This document shows positions 43,883-53,860 of a DNA stretch of 64,000 nucleotides, piece by piece. The stretch is from positions 1,860,001 through 1,924,000 of the forward strand of contig NZ_CP007034.1 of assembly GCF_000512915.1 (NCBI RefSeq), read 5' to 3'. The stretch is from Barnesiella viscericola DSM 18177 (lineage in GTDB: Bacteria; Bacteroidota; Bacteroidia; Bacteroidales; Barnesiellaceae). The number at the start of each line of letters is the position of its first letter. Within the stretch, counting starts at the first letter, position 1. The notes beneath the pieces were generated by a model. The model was given only the letters and a program-made list of their open reading frames with translations. It did not search any database and had not been told where the DNA came from. The position numbers and the translations under genes were made by a program.

Positions 43883-44713
43883 TCAGAAGTTGCTGAAATT
43901 CTGAGGCTTGATGACAAACCCTATTCGCAGGCGGGAGTGGAACTTGTTGTAATCGAGCAGCCCCTCGCCGTAGCCGTTGTAGTATTGCAGGAAGAGGTAT
44001 TGGTTCTCGTTCTTGAAAAGTCGGGCACTCAGTTCGATAACCGTGTTGAAGTTGAAATTCCAGCCGCTGCGCTTGGTGAGAATGACCGAGGCTCCGAACC
44101 GGCGGTTGTCGCTCAGGTAGCTGCCGGCCAGCTGGAAGATGCCGCAGTATTTGAGAATGTCGCGGTTGTTGCCGCTGTCGATGATGGGAATCCAGGTTTT
44201 GAATTGCAGCTCTATGTTATGGTCGACGGCCAGCGCACCCATGAACGACACCTTGTTCCAGCTGCGCGACCAGATGCTGTCCTGTCCGTTCGATTCATGT
44301 TCGAGCAGGAGGGTAATCTGTCCGATGAAGCGGTCGTGGTAGATGACCGGGTGGGTGAGACCGATACCCGGGTTGAAGTTGAGGTCGTACATGGGGAGCG
44401 ATTTTTGAAACACATTCCAGAAGGCCTTCTGCGTGTAGGTGATAAAGAGATAGGTATCGAAGGGCAGCTTGCTCTTGGTAAGCCGTTGGCTGATACTCAA
44501 TTGAAATTTTACGTCGGAGTTCTGTCCCGTTGGTTTCGCCCCCAAGGTCGTACCCCCGATAAAGTAGTTGTCCTTGAACAGCGAGAAGTAGGGACGTTTG
44601 TCCAGTTCTGCACGCACGCTGTCGGGGTTGTACTTGGGTACATTGCTGCGTATCTGGCCTTCGGTGGCAACAGCCAGGAGGAGCAGGGGGAGGAGAATGG
44701 CGAGCCGTTTCAT
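43883..44713 (-). CDS. pldA: Outer-membrane phospholipase A (PldA/OMPLA)
   Basis: A 276-residue outer-membrane protein with a signal peptide (residues 1-19) and alternating beta-strand pattern, ending in aromatic Phe. The OMPLA active-site segment EHESNGQDSIWSRSWN near residues 137-152 carries the His, Ser and Asn set (HxSNG...SRSWN). The enzyme hydrolyses phospholipids that reach the outer leaflet, keeping the outer membrane asymmetric. The start at 44713 begins the signal peptide; the frame extends upstream to 44800 past the promoter and is discounted. Confidence 0.92.
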   Translation of the reverse strand: MKRLAILLPLLLLAVATEGQIRSNVPKYNPDSVRAELDKRPYFSLFKDNYFIGGTTLGAKPTGQNSDVKFQLSISQRLTKSKLPFDTYLFITYTQKAFWNVFQKSLPMYDLNFNPGIGLTHPVIYHDRFIGQITLLLEHESNGQDSIWSRSWNKVSFMGALAVDHNIELQFKTWIPIIDSGNNRDILKYCGIFQLAGSYLSDNRRFGASVILTKRSGWNFNFNTVIELSARLFKNENQYLFLQYYNGYGEGLLDYNKFHSRLRIGFVIKPQNFSNF

Positions 44714-44741
44714 AGTAAAGGTATGAGATAAAGATATTCTG

Positions 44742-44772
44742 CAAATATATAAGAAGGCGTGTGTCATGTCAA
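44742..44772 (-). promoter_or_regulatory. Promoter of pldA
   Basis: On the minus strand: TTG (44772-44770), 20 bases, TATATTTG (44749-44742), 29 bases before the ATG. Confidence 0.75.
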
Positions 44773-44929
44773 GTGAAAACATCTTTTTCGAAAGAGTCAT
44801 TTACATCGTTTACAGGCGATGTGACAAATATAGGGGAATTAGAGAGGAATGCGTGGATAAAAAGGGCGCTCTTTTTTGTCATTTTTTCCAGAAAGTTCAA
44901 GCCGGGCGATGGCTTTTGGGTCGATAAAG

Positions 44930-44960
44930 TTTGGCTTCTCCCGCAAATCGAGTACATTTG
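44930..44960 (+). promoter_or_regulatory. Promoter of the thioredoxin-fold lipoprotein gene
   Basis: TTTG (44930-44933), 19 bases, TACATTTG (44953-44960). It rules out the longer reading frame from 44761 and supports the ATG at 44983. Confidence 0.75.
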
Positions 44961-44982
44961 CAAGAAAAGAAAAAGGTTTGCC

Positions 44983-46053
44983 ATGAGTAAGATAGGCGCG
45001 ATTCTGTGTGTAGGTGTGCTGCTCCTGTGCGGTTGCGGTGGCAATAGCAACGAGTTTTCGGTCGAGGGAACCCTCAACAACCTGGGCGGTCGTCCCGTCT
45101 ATGCCGTTTACCAGATTGAAAGCGGCATTGTGGTCGATACCCTGCGTCCGCAAAACGGCTACATTGCCTTCAAGAACTCGTCGCCTGCCCTCATACCCAT
45201 ACAGTTCTACTATTCCGACAAGACCCCGCTGACTCAGATCTATGTCCAGAACGGCGACCGCATCGAACTGTCGGGCGACGGGCAAGACCCCTTCGGGTTG
45301 AAGGTGAAAGGCAGTTCGCTCAACAAGGAACTGTTCAAGTTCAACCAGGAGAACAAGGGGCTGCTGTCGGTGTGGACCGTCGAGCGTAATGCCTCGGCAT
45401 CGGGTTCGCCTACACCCCGATACCGGGAGTTGAGCGAAAAGTTACAGGGGGTAATCGCGACTTATGTGGGTAAGCATCGCGACTCGCCCGTAAGCGCCAT
45501 TCTGGTGAACAACTATCTGTTGGGCAATGCCGACGAGGCTTTCTGCGATTCGCTCGTGGGGCTGATTGACGAAAGGGTGCTGGCCGGAGCGGCCGGAGAA
45601 CCGTTGGCCCGGTACCGGGCGTTTGAGGCCGAATTGCGGAATGACACCGTGCTGCCCAACTTTTCGTTGGCGACGGTAGCCGATACAACCGCATTGTTGA
45701 ATCCCCGCCGGGCAAAGGCTACGCTGCTCTGTTTCTGGGCTGCCGAGACGACGGGAAGCCGCCAGTATGAACCCTTTTTGCGGGAGATGACAGCCCGATA
45801 CGATACCGCCGTGCAGGTGGTCGACATATCGCTCGACCGCGACAGCGCCGTGTGGAAGCGGGTGGTGACGGCCGATTCGGCCCGATGGGCCCGTCGTTGG
45901 GCCAAGGGGGGATATTTGGCCCCGGGTGTCAGGGACATGCGCATTCGCCAACTGCCCTATCTGGTGGTGGTCGATTCGGCCGGGCGGGTGGTGTCCCGGG
46001 GACTTCCGCCCGACTCGATGCGACGATATATCGACCGGTTGGTCAAGCCCTGA
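44983..46053 (+). CDS. Thioredoxin-fold lipoprotein (DUF4369-like N-terminus), no CxxC
   Basis: A 356-residue predicted lipoprotein with lipobox LCGC (Cys18). Residues about 25-115 resemble the DUF4369 domain found before TlpA-type thioredoxin domains in Bacteroidota (FSVEGTLNN, IYVQNGDRIELSG). The C-terminal 130 residues have the TlpA fold: LPNFSLATVADTT, ATLLCFWAAETTGSRQYEPFL, VQVVDISLDRD, and the cis-Pro segment RQLPYLVVVDSAGRV. The redox motif WCxxC is replaced by WAAETTG, so it cannot exchange disulfides in the usual way. It may bind rather than reduce partners. Confidence 0.82.
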   Translation: MSKIGAILCVGVLLLCGCGGNSNEFSVEGTLNNLGGRPVYAVYQIESGIVVDTLRPQNGYIAFKNSSPALIPIQFYYSDKTPLTQIYVQNGDRIELSGDGQDPFGLKVKGSSLNKELFKFNQENKGLLSVWTVERNASASGSPTPRYRELSEKLQGVIATYVGKHRDSPVSAILVNNYLLGNADEAFCDSLVGLIDERVLAGAAGEPLARYRAFEAELRNDTVLPNFSLATVADTTALLNPRRAKATLLCFWAAETTGSRQYEPFLREMTARYDTAVQVVDISLDRDSAVWKRVVTADSARWARRWAKGGYLAPGVRDMRIRQLPYLVVVDSAGRVVSRGLPPDSMRRYIDRLVKP

Positions 46054-46089
46054 CGACCGTTTTTTGAATAGGAATCTTAATCTAATGCT

Positions 46090-47631
46090 ATGTTGGTAAA
46101 AGTGTTCGGGGCCGCCGTTCAAGGCATCGATGCCCTGGTAGTCACCATCGAGGTGAACTGCTCGCAAGGAATCCGTTTTTTCATGGTGGGACTGCCCGAT
46201 GCGGCGGTCAAGGAGAGCCACGAACGCATCGTTTCGGCCGTCGAACATAACGGCTACAAGTTCCCCCGCCGACAGATTATCGTGAACATGTCGCCTGCCG
46301 ATATCCGCAAGGAGGGGGCCGCCTATGACTTGCCTCTGGCCGTGGGTATTCTGGCCAGCGACGGGAAGATAGCCTGCGACAAACTCAGCGATTACATGAT
46401 GATGGGTGAGTTGTCGCTCGACGGGTCGATACTCCCCGTCAAGGGGGCTTTGCCTATCGCCATCAAGGCGCGGGAAGAGGGCTTCAAGGGGCTGATTGTC
46501 CCCAAGGCCAACGTGCGGGAAGCCGCCGTGGTCAATAATCTCGATGTCTATGGCGTGGAGAATATTACCGAGGTGATACGGTTTCTCAACGGGGAGGTCG
46601 AGTTGGAGCCGACCGTGATCGATACCCGGGCCGAATTTTTCAGGGAAAACACCCGCTTCGACCTCGATTTCAGTGACGTGAAGGGGCAGGAGAGTGTCAA
46701 GCGCGCCTTCGAAGTGGCTGCCGCCGGAGGGCATAACATCATCTTGATAGGTCCGCCGGGTGCCGGCAAGTCGATGATGGCCAAACGGTTGCCGTCGATA
46801 CTCCCGCCCCTCACCCTGCAAGAGGCACTCGAAACGACCAAGATACACTCGGTGGCCGGCCGCATGGAGCGAGGCAGTTCGCTGCTGTCGCAACGGCCGT
46901 TCAGGGCACCGCACCACACCATCTCATCGGTGGCGTTGGTGGGTGGAGGCACCTATCCCCAGCCGGGCGAGATTTCGTTGGCACACAACGGGGTCCTCTT
47001 TCTCGACGAGCTGCCCGAGTTCTCGCGGCAGGTGCTCGAAGTGATGCGTCAACCCCTCGAAGACCGCAAGATAACCATTGCCCGAGCCAAATACTCCATC
47101 GAGTATCCCGCCGGGGTGATGCTGGTGGCCTCGATGAATCCCTGTCCGTGCGGCTACTACAACCACCCCGACAAGGAGTGTATATGCAGCCCGGGTGCCA
47201 TACAGCGCTATCTGGGGAAGATTTCGGGTCCGTTGCTCGACCGCATCGACATTCAGGTCGAGATTGTGCCCGTGCCGTTTGAGAAGATTTCCGATACCCG
47301 CCCGGCCGAACCGAGCGAGGCGATACGTCGGCGGGTCATTGCAGCCCGGGAGATTCAGGCCGCCCGCTTTGCCGACACTCCCGGCGTCTACTGCAATGCC
47401 CAGATGACCACCCGCTTGTTGAACCGCCATGCCGTGCCCGATGCCGCCGGACTGAAACGGTTGAAAGATGCCATGGAGCGATTCCACCTCTCGGCGCGTG
47501 CTTACGACCGCATCTTGAAGGTGGCCCGTACCATCGCCGACCTCGACGGGAGCGAGACGGTGCAGGTGCAGCACATCAACGAGGCGGTGAACTACCGCAA
47601 CCTCGACCGCGAGAACTGGGGCGACCGGTAA
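46090..47631 (+). CDS. YifB/ComM-family Mg-chelatase-like AAA+ ATPase
   Basis: A 513-residue protein. The N-terminal 170 residues form the Lon-protease-like ChlI domain (MVGLPDAAVKESHERI), then an AAA+ module with GPPGAGKSMMAKRL (Walker A near residue 221), LFLDELPEF (Walker B) and an arginine finger in LDRIDIQVE. A Cys-rich insert CPCGYYNHPDKECICS is usual for the family. Its ComM relative is a branch-migration helicase in natural transformation; in non-competent species the role is less clear. It starts 36 bases after the lipoprotein gene and may share its transcript. Confidence 0.94.
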   Translation: MLVKVFGAAVQGIDALVVTIEVNCSQGIRFFMVGLPDAAVKESHERIVSAVEHNGYKFPRRQIIVNMSPADIRKEGAAYDLPLAVGILASDGKIACDKLSDYMMMGELSLDGSILPVKGALPIAIKAREEGFKGLIVPKANVREAAVVNNLDVYGVENITEVIRFLNGEVELEPTVIDTRAEFFRENTRFDLDFSDVKGQESVKRAFEVAAAGGHNIILIGPPGAGKSMMAKRLPSILPPLTLQEALETTKIHSVAGRMERGSSLLSQRPFRAPHHTISSVALVGGGTYPQPGEISLAHNGVLFLDELPEFSRQVLEVMRQPLEDRKITIARAKYSIEYPAGVMLVASMNPCPCGYYNHPDKECICSPGAIQRYLGKISGPLLDRIDIQVEIVPVPFEKISDTRPAEPSEAIRRRVIAAREIQAARFADTPGVYCNAQMTTRLLNRHAVPDAAGLKRLKDAMERFHLSARAYDRILKVARTIADLDGSETVQVQHINEAVNYRNLDRENWGDR

Positions 47632-47690
47632 AACAGAGTGGTATACGAACTTAATTTTTATAAAAAGATTTTTCTTTTTGAAAAAATATC

Positions 47691-47698
47691 TATTTTTG
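47691..47698 (+). promoter_or_regulatory. Candidate -7 box for the 47815 gene
   Basis: TATTTTTG fits TAnnTTTG. A leader of about 110 bases would follow. The -33 region is AT-rich without a clear TTTG at the right distance. Confidence 0.45.
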
Positions 47699-47814
47699 CC
47701 GCAACTTTGCAAATTGAGATGTGGGCCGATAACAGAGCGACGCTGCTTACCACCTTTGAAGGGGAGGTATCGGCCGGAAAATAGAGAGAAACACTAAATA
47801 ATATTTCAATACCC

Positions 47815-48276
47815 ATGAAAAAAATCTGTACTCTAATCACGTTTTTGAGTGTTTGTTTGATGATCTACTCCGGCAGCAAAGCCATCAATGTGGAGTTTAA
47901 GGACCAGACGGAGGTGAGCGTGCTGCTCTCCGACGATTTGACTTTGCAGTTCACCGACAGCGAACTGCTTTTTGAGAGTTCCGTTACGAAGAATCAGTTT
48001 GCCCTGGCCGACATATCGGGCTTTTACTACGGCAAATACACCTCGTCGGTCGAGACGGAAAAGTCGGCCGAGACCTTCATCGTTACCCCCGACGCCTTGC
48101 AGATTGTCGGGTTGCCCCAGGGTACTGTGGTACGGGTTTACGACCTGAACGGTGTGATGGTGTGCGAGAATCGTGCCGATGACACCTATCGGTTGGAGCT
48201 GGCTCGGTTGACCAACGGTGTCTATGTGGTTGCCTACGGTCAGGTTGCCCGCAAAATCATCGTGAACCGTCGTTGA
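47815..48276 (+). CDS. Small secreted protein with T9SS-like C-terminal domain
   Basis: A 153-residue protein with a signal peptide (residues about 1-24). The C-terminal 70 residues have the type-IX-secretion (Por) domain pattern: TVVRVYDLNGVMVCE, then LELARLTNGVYVVAYGQVARKIIV. The middle is beta-rich with no known domain. If T9SS is present the protein would be exported and anchored through that domain; otherwise it stays periplasmic. The CotH gene follows after 62 bases and is probably in the same operon. Confidence 0.75.
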   Translation: MKKICTLITFLSVCLMIYSGSKAINVEFKDQTEVSVLLSDDLTLQFTDSELLFESSVTKNQFALADISGFYYGKYTSSVETEKSAETFIVTPDALQIVGLPQGTVVRVYDLNGVMVCENRADDTYRLELARLTNGVYVVAYGQVARKIIVNRR

Positions 48277-48338
48277 CGACTGTCCATATCCCTGTCTATT
48301 ATTAAAAGAGTATTCATATACGCATTCAATTCATACCC

Positions 48339-49742
48339 ATGAAAAAATTATTTCTCCTTCTTATGTTGCTCCCCCTGCTGGCTTACGGAGAGCAAGCACA
48401 CCCCTGGTTGCACATCTATCGCAACGATGTCAATTTCCACTCGATAAAAGCTGCCCAGATCGACAGTATTACACACAAACTCTATGAAGACGAGTCGCTC
48501 GACAGCATGATTGTCAACGGCAAGGAGAACCGGTTGTCGGTGCCTCTGTCGAATATCGAGCGTTGTGCGGTAGGGACCAATGTGCCCACTGTCTATATTA
48601 CCATTCCTGATAATCCCGGCTTAACCGAGTTGTACAACAAGGAACTCTATCTCGACGCCATGATCAGCATCGACGGCAATGGTGTGGTCGACGACCTGGA
48701 ACCCACGGCCGTTTCGATTAAGGGTCGGGGTAACAGCACGTGGAATTATGCCAAGAAACCCTACCGGTTGAAGTTCGACAAGAAGATTGCCATCTGCGGC
48801 TTGGCCAAAGCCAAGAGCTACGCCCTGATTGCCAACTACATCGACTGCACCCTCATGAGAAACGCCGTGGCCTTGAAGATGGGGCAGCTGTTGAATATGC
48901 CCTTCACCAACCACTGCCAGCCCATTCGGGTCTATTTCAACGGCATTTTCAAGGGAGCCTACTTCATTACCGAGAAGATTGGCATCACGGGCGCGAGTGT
49001 CGACATCGACGAGGAGAGCGGCATTCTCTTCGAGATGGATACCAATTTCGACGAAGCCTACAAATTCACCTCGATGTATTACAGCCTTCCGATGATGGTC
49101 AAGGACCCCGACCTGAGCGAAATTGCCGAGTTGAAAGGGGTAACCCCCGAATCTCTGTTGAGCACCTGGGGCGACGATTTTACCGAGTTTGAACGTAAGG
49201 TCTATATGGGTGAGGACCTCTCTACCAGCCTCGACATGGAGTCGCTGGTCAACTACATGCTTGTCTATAACGTGTGTGGCAACCGCGAGCCGGCCTGGCC
49301 CAAGAGTGTCTACCTCTACAAGGCCAGTCTCGACGATGTTTATCACTTCGGTCCCATCTGGGACTTCGACTGGGGTTTTACCTATAACGACGGGGTAGAG
49401 AATCAGGTAGCTACCCTGCCACTGTTGGAGACTTTCCAATACGAGCAATTCGGAGGTCCTTTTTTAAAGACAATCTGTTCCAGACCCGAATTCAGAACGC
49501 TTTACCAGCAGAAGTTCGACAATTTTAAGCAGAATCTGCTCCCGGCGCTGCTCGAATATATGGACGAGTATGCCGACGAGATAGAGCCCTCGGCCATAGA
49601 GAACGGTGTGGTATGGGCCCCCGAAGCGGGTAGAACCGAGGGGTCGTTCCACTTCCGGGAAAATGTCGAGAAACTAAAACAATGGATTGCCGACCGCATT
49701 GAGTACATCTCGAATCACCCGAATTTCGGGCTGTACAATTGA
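48339..49742 (+). CDS. CotH-kinase-family secreted protein
   Basis: A 467-residue exported protein with a signal peptide (MKKLFLLLMLLPLLAYG). From about residue 85 it matches the CotH family: VYITIPDNPGL, SIKGRGNSTWNYAKKPYRLKF, then SYALIANYIDCTLMRNAVALK, GAYFITEKIGI and DFDWGFTYN. CotH proteins have an atypical protein-kinase fold and phosphorylate surface or spore-coat proteins. The Asp of DFDWGF is where the metal-binding DFG-like residue is expected. The small T9SS-domain protein encoded just upstream is a possible partner or substrate, by position only. Confidence 0.85.
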   Translation: MKKLFLLLMLLPLLAYGEQAHPWLHIYRNDVNFHSIKAAQIDSITHKLYEDESLDSMIVNGKENRLSVPLSNIERCAVGTNVPTVYITIPDNPGLTELYNKELYLDAMISIDGNGVVDDLEPTAVSIKGRGNSTWNYAKKPYRLKFDKKIAICGLAKAKSYALIANYIDCTLMRNAVALKMGQLLNMPFTNHCQPIRVYFNGIFKGAYFITEKIGITGASVDIDEESGILFEMDTNFDEAYKFTSMYYSLPMMVKDPDLSEIAELKGVTPESLLSTWGDDFTEFERKVYMGEDLSTSLDMESLVNYMLVYNVCGNREPAWPKSVYLYKASLDDVYHFGPIWDFDWGFTYNDGVENQVATLPLLETFQYEQFGGPFLKTICSRPEFRTLYQQKFDNFKQNLLPALLEYMDEYADEIEPSAIENGVVWAPEAGRTEGSFHFRENVEKLKQWIADRIEYISNHPNFGLYN

Positions 49743-49846
49743 TGCGTGAGGCGGGAGACGCGGCCCTGCATCGCTCTCTTGTTGCCGGACGGTTGTACTC
49801 CGGTGTGTGGCCGATAGGCCGACAATTTCCCTGTCCCGAATAGTTC

Positions 49847-49893
49847 AACGCCTTTTATCCTTTCCTCGGAAAAGATAAAAGGCGTTTACATTT
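49847..49893 (+). terminator. Terminator of the CotH operon
   Basis: A perfect 13-bp stem, AACGCCTTTTATC (49847-49859 with 49874-49886), is followed by TACATTTTTTT. It lies 105 bases past the CotH stop. Confidence 0.85.
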
Positions 49894-49923
49894 TTTTAAT
49901 TTCACAAATTCGGCCGAAACCGT

Positions 49924-49931
49924 TATCTTTG
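49924..49931 (+). promoter_or_regulatory. Candidate -7 box for mutS
   Basis: TATCTTTG fits consensus, with TTTC about 20 bases upstream as a weak -33. It covers the in-frame ATG at 49929, so that ATG cannot be the start if this promoter is used. Confidence 0.55.
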
Positions 49932-49973
49932 TTTCTCTTAAACAGTCGTAAACAAGAAGATAAAAAATATATC

Positions 49974-52589
49974 GTGGCCAAGGAAATTGTTGAAACCCCG
50001 CTGATGAAACAGTACATCGAGATGAAGGCCCAGCACCCCGATGCCATACTGCTTTTCAGAGTGGGCGATTTCTATGAAACTTTTTCGGACGATGCCATCG
50101 TCGCATCTGAAATTCTGGGTATTACGCTTACCCGCCGGGCAAACGGCGCCGCACAATATGTCGAGTTGGCCGGTTTCCCGCACCATGCGCTCGACACCTA
50201 TCTGCCCAAACTGGTACGGGCCGGCAAGCGGGTGGCTATCTGCGAACAGCTGGAAGACCCCAAGCTGGCCAAGAAGCTGGTGAAGCGGGGCATTACCGAG
50301 CTGGTGACTCCCGGGGTGTCGATCAATGACAATATACTGGACCATAAGGAGAACAACTTTCTGGGCGGTGTCCACTTTGGGAAAAACAACAAGGTGGGCG
50401 TGGCCTTTCTCGATATCTCGACCGGCGAGTTTCTGGCGGCCGAGGGCGACTATGACTATGTAGACAAGCTGCTGGGCAACTTCGCCCCCAAGGAGGTACT
50501 CTTCGAGCGGACCAAACGGAAGCTCTTCGAGGAGCATTTCGGCAATCGCTTTTTCACCTTCGAGCTCGACGACTGGGTCTATACCGAGGACGCTGCCCGC
50601 GACCGGCTGTTGCGCCATTTCGAGACCAAGAACCTCAAAGGATTCGGGGTGCACAACATGCCCTGTGCCATCATTGCGGCCGGGTCGCTGCTGCACTACC
50701 TCGACATCACGCAGCACACGCACATCGCCCACATCACCTCGCTGGCCCGTATCGAAGAGGAGCGGTATGTGCGGCTCGACAAGTTCACGGTGCGCAGTCT
50801 CGAACTGCTCGCCCCCATGAACGAGGGGGGCAAGAGCCTGCTCGATGTCATCGACCGCACCGTCACCCCCATGGGAGCCCGTATGCTCAGGCGGTGGATT
50901 ATCTTCCCGCTGAAAGATGTGAAACCCATCGAGGACCGGCTCAACGGGGTGGAGTTCTTTTTCCGTCACCCCGAGGCCCGTGAGGTCATCGACCCGCAGC
51001 TCGACACGATAGGCGACATGGAGCGGCTCATCTCGAAGGTGGCCGTGGGCCGCATCTCGCCCCGCGAGGTGGTGCAGCTCAAAGTGGCCTTGCAGGCGAT
51101 AGAGCCCATCAAGGCGGTGTGTGAGCAGAGCGACGAGCCGGTGCTGCAACGCATCGGCGAGCAACTGAACTGCTGTGCGAGCATACGCGACCGCATCGAG
51201 CGCGAGATTGTCCCCGACGCCCCCAACCTGGCCAACCGGGGCGGCATTATCCGCAAGGGGGTGAATGCCGAGCTCGACGACCTGCGTGAGATTTCCAGCT
51301 CGGGCAAGGACTACCTGCTGCATGTGCAGCAGCGCGAGAGCGACCGCACGGGTATTCCCAGCCTGAAAGTGGGTTACAACAACGTCTTCGGCTATTACAT
51401 CGAGGTGCGCAATACCCACAAGGATAAGGTGCCGGCCGATTGGGTGAGAAAACAGACCCTGGTGAGTGCCGAGCGCTACATCACCCAGGAGTTGAAGGAG
51501 TATGAAGAGAAGATCCTCGGGGCCGAGGAGAAGATACTCTCCCTCGAAACGCAACTCTTCAACGACCTGATTCTGGCCCTCACTGAATATATCCCGGCCA
51601 TACAGCTCGACTCCACCCTGATTGCCCGGCTCGACTGCCTGTTGTCGTTTGTCAAGTCGGCCGTCGAGAACCGTTATATCCGTCCCGAAATCAACGACTC
51701 GCTCACCATCGACATCAAGGAGGGGCGCCACCCCGTCATCGAGAAGCAGATGCCCCCGGGCGAGAGCTACATCAGCAACAGTGTGGAGCTCGACAACGAC
51801 CGGCAGCAGATCATGATGATTACCGGGCCCAACATGGCCGGTAAGTCGGCCCTGCTGCGGCAGACGGCACTCATCGTGCTGATGGCGCAGATAGGCAGTT
51901 TCGTCCCCGCCGAGGCGGCCAGCATAGGCATTGTCGACAAGATATTCACCCGGGTGGGAGCCTCGGACAACATCTCGCTGGGCGAGTCGACCTTCATGGT
52001 CGAGATGACCGAGGCGGCCGATATCCTCAACAACCTGTCGGAGCGCAGCCTCGTGCTGTTTGACGAGTTGGGCCGCGGTACCAGTACCTACGACGGTATC
52101 TCCATTGCCTGGGCCATTGTCGAGCACATACACGAGCACCCCAAGGCCCGGGCCAAGACGCTGTTTGCCACCCACTATCACGAACTCAACGAGATGGAGC
52201 GCACCTACAAGCGCATCGTCAACTACAACGTGTCGGTCAAGGAGATTGACAACAAGGTGATATTCCTGCGCAAGCTGGTGCGGGGCGGCAGCGAACACAG
52301 CTTCGGTATCCATGTGGCCAAGCTCGCCGGTATGCCCCAGAGCATCGTGAAGCGGGCTACGCAAATCTTGAAACAGCTCGAATCGGAGAACCGGCAGACG
52401 GGCATGGCCAAACCTACGGCCGAGATTGCCTCGTCGCGCGGTGGCGTGCAGCTGAGCTTCTTCCAGCTCGACGACCCCGTGCTCTCGCAGGTGCGCGACG
52501 AGATTCTGCGGGCCGACATCAATAACCTCACGCCGGTCGAGGCGCTGAACAAACTGAACGAAATAAAAAAGATAATCACCGGGAAATAA
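49974..52589 (+). CDS. mutS: DNA mismatch repair protein MutS
   Basis: An 871-residue mismatch-recognition ATPase. Domain I has the Phe-x-Glu wedge ([10 protein letters not shown], near residue 29), followed by the connector, lever, clamp and ATPase domains; Walker A is [15 protein letters not shown] near residue 618, and [18 protein letters not shown] is the Walker B/D-loop. The GTG at 49974 ([13 protein letters not shown]) is chosen as the start because the ATG at 49929 overlaps the -7 box and its 15 extra residues are not MutS-like. A U32 peptidase gene follows after 9 bases. Confidence 0.95.
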   Translation: MAKEIVETPLMKQYIEMKAQHPDAILLFRVGDFYETFSDDAIVASEILGITLTRRANGAAQYVELAGFPHHALDTYLPKLVRAGKRVAICEQLEDPKLAKKLVKRGITELVTPGVSINDNILDHKENNFLGGVHFGKNNKVGVAFLDISTGEFLAAEGDYDYVDKLLGNFAPKEVLFERTKRKLFEEHFGNRFFTFELDDWVYTEDAARDRLLRHFETKNLKGFGVHNMPCAIIAAGSLLHYLDITQHTHIAHITSLARIEEERYVRLDKFTVRSLELLAPMNEGGKSLLDVIDRTVTPMGARMLRRWIIFPLKDVKPIEDRLNGVEFFFRHPEAREVIDPQLDTIGDMERLISKVAVGRISPREVVQLKVALQAIEPIKAVCEQSDEPVLQRIGEQLNCCASIRDRIEREIVPDAPNLANRGGIIRKGVNAELDDLREISSSGKDYLLHVQQRESDRTGIPSLKVGYNNVFGYYIEVRNTHKDKVPADWVRKQTLVSAERYITQELKEYEEKILGAEEKILSLETQLFNDLILALTEYIPAIQLDSTLIARLDCLLSFVKSAVENRYIRPEINDSLTIDIKEGRHPVIEKQMPPGESYISNSVELDNDRQQIMMITGPNMAGKSALLRQTALIVLMAQIGSFVPAEAASIGIVDKIFTRVGASDNISLGESTFMVEMTEAADILNNLSERSLVLFDELGRGTSTYDGISIAWAIVEHIHEHPKARAKTLFATHYHELNEMERTYKRIVNYNVSVKEIDNKVIFLRKLVRGGSEHSFGIHVAKLAGMPQSIVKRATQILKQLESENRQTGMAKPTAEIASSRGGVQLSFFQLDDPVLSQVRDEILRADINNLTPVEALNKLNEIKKIITGK

Positions 52590-52598
52590 CAGTGATTT

Positions 52599-53858
52599 AT
52601 GATGAAGAGAAGCGATTTTGAAATTATGGCACCCGTGGGTTCGTACGACTCGCTGGCTGCCGCCATACAGGGAGGGGCCGACTCGATTTACTTCGGTATC
52701 GAGGGGCTCAACATGCGCTCCCGCTCGTCTAACAACTTTACCATCGACGACCTGCACGAGATTGTGCGCATCTGCAACGAGCACCACATCAAGAGCTATC
52801 TCACGGTCAACACCGTGATTTACGACGAGGACATAGACCTGTTGCACCGCATCGTCGATGCTGCCAAGGAGGCCGGTCTCACGGCCATCATCGCCAGCGA
52901 CGTGGCGGCCATGAACTATGCCCGCGAGATTGGGGTGGAGGTGCATCTGTCCACCCAGCTGAATATCTCGAACACCGAGGCCCTGCGATTCTACGCCCGC
53001 TTTGCCGACGTCGTGGTGCTGGCCCGCGAGTTGAACCTCGACCAGGTGTCCCGCATTCACGAAGCCATCGAGCGCGACCACATCGTGGGTCCGGGTGGTG
53101 AACCGGTGCGTATCGAGATGTTCTGTCACGGCGCCCTGTGCATGGCCGTCTCGGGCAAGTGCTACCTGAGTCTGCACGAGATGAACGCTTCGGCCAACCG
53201 GGGAGCCTGCATGCAGATTTGCCGTCGCTCCTACGAAGTGAAAGACAAGGAGACCGGCGAGGAGCTCGAAGTGGACAACGCCTACATCATGTCGCCCAAG
53301 GATTTGAAGACGATTCACTTCCTCAACAAACTCATCGATGCCGGGGTGCGGGTGTTCAAAATCGAGGGCCGCGCCCGCGGGCCCGAATATGTGCGCACCG
53401 TCGTGTCGTGCTACAACGAGGCCATCGAGGCCTGTTTGGCCGGCAGCTTCACCGACGAGAAGATAGCCGGGTGGGACCAGCGACTGGCGACGGTCTTCAA
53501 CCGGGGATTCTGGAATGGTTACTACCTGGGGCAGCGGTTGGGCGAGTGGACCCACAACTACGGGTCGGCAGCCACCAAGCGCAAAGTCTACATAGGCAAG
53601 GGGGTGAAATATTTCTCCAACCTGGGGGTGGCCGAGTTTCTGCTCGAAAGCGGGTCGTTGAGTGTGGGCGACGAGGTGGTCATTACCGGCCCCACGACCG
53701 GCGCCCTCTTCCGCAAGGTCGAGGAGATACGGGTCGACCTGAAACCGGTGCAGACGGCCGTGAAGGGCGACCGCTTTTCGATGCCGATTGACGAGAAGAT
53801 ACGTCCGTCGGACAAACTATACAAATGGGTAGACAGTTCGGAACTTAAAACGAAATAA
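52599..53858 (+). CDS. U32-family peptidase / RNA-modification protein
   Basis: A 419-residue member of peptidase family U32 (relatives: RlhA, TrhP, UbiU/V). The signature [19 protein letters not shown] near residues 171-189 and RGACMQICR give the conserved Cys that bind an iron-sulfur cluster in related proteins. The N-terminus [26 protein letters not shown] is a TIM-barrel start. E. coli members hydroxylate 23S rRNA or tRNA; which activity applies here is not decided by sequence. It lies between mutS (9 bases) and the TPR gene (2 bases), so it is in their operon. Confidence 0.9.
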   Translation: MMKRSDFEIMAPVGSYDSLAAAIQGGADSIYFGIEGLNMRSRSSNNFTIDDLHEIVRICNEHHIKSYLTVNTVIYDEDIDLLHRIVDAAKEAGLTAIIASDVAAMNYAREIGVEVHLSTQLNISNTEALRFYARFADVVVLARELNLDQVSRIHEAIERDHIVGPGGEPVRIEMFCHGALCMAVSGKCYLSLHEMNASANRGACMQICRRSYEVKDKETGEELEVDNAYIMSPKDLKTIHFLNKLIDAGVRVFKIEGRARGPEYVRTVVSCYNEAIEACLAGSFTDEKIAGWDQRLATVFNRGFWNGYYLGQRLGEWTHNYGSAATKRKVYIGKGVKYFSNLGVAEFLLESGSLSVGDEVVITGPTTGALFRKVEEIRVDLKPVQTAVKGDRFSMPIDEKIRPSDKLYKWVDSSELKTK

Positions 53859-53860
53859 CT

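Noticed and set aside
44761-44982. N-terminal extension of the thioredoxin-fold lipoprotein gene
   Set aside because: The DNA contains a full promoter and the extension would hide the lipoprotein signal peptide.
49938-53555. A 1205-codon minus-strand ORF opposite mutS and the U32 gene
   Set aside because: It mirrors two well-supported genes; its composition (His, Val, Leu, Gly-rich) is that of an antisense shadow in GC-rich DNA.
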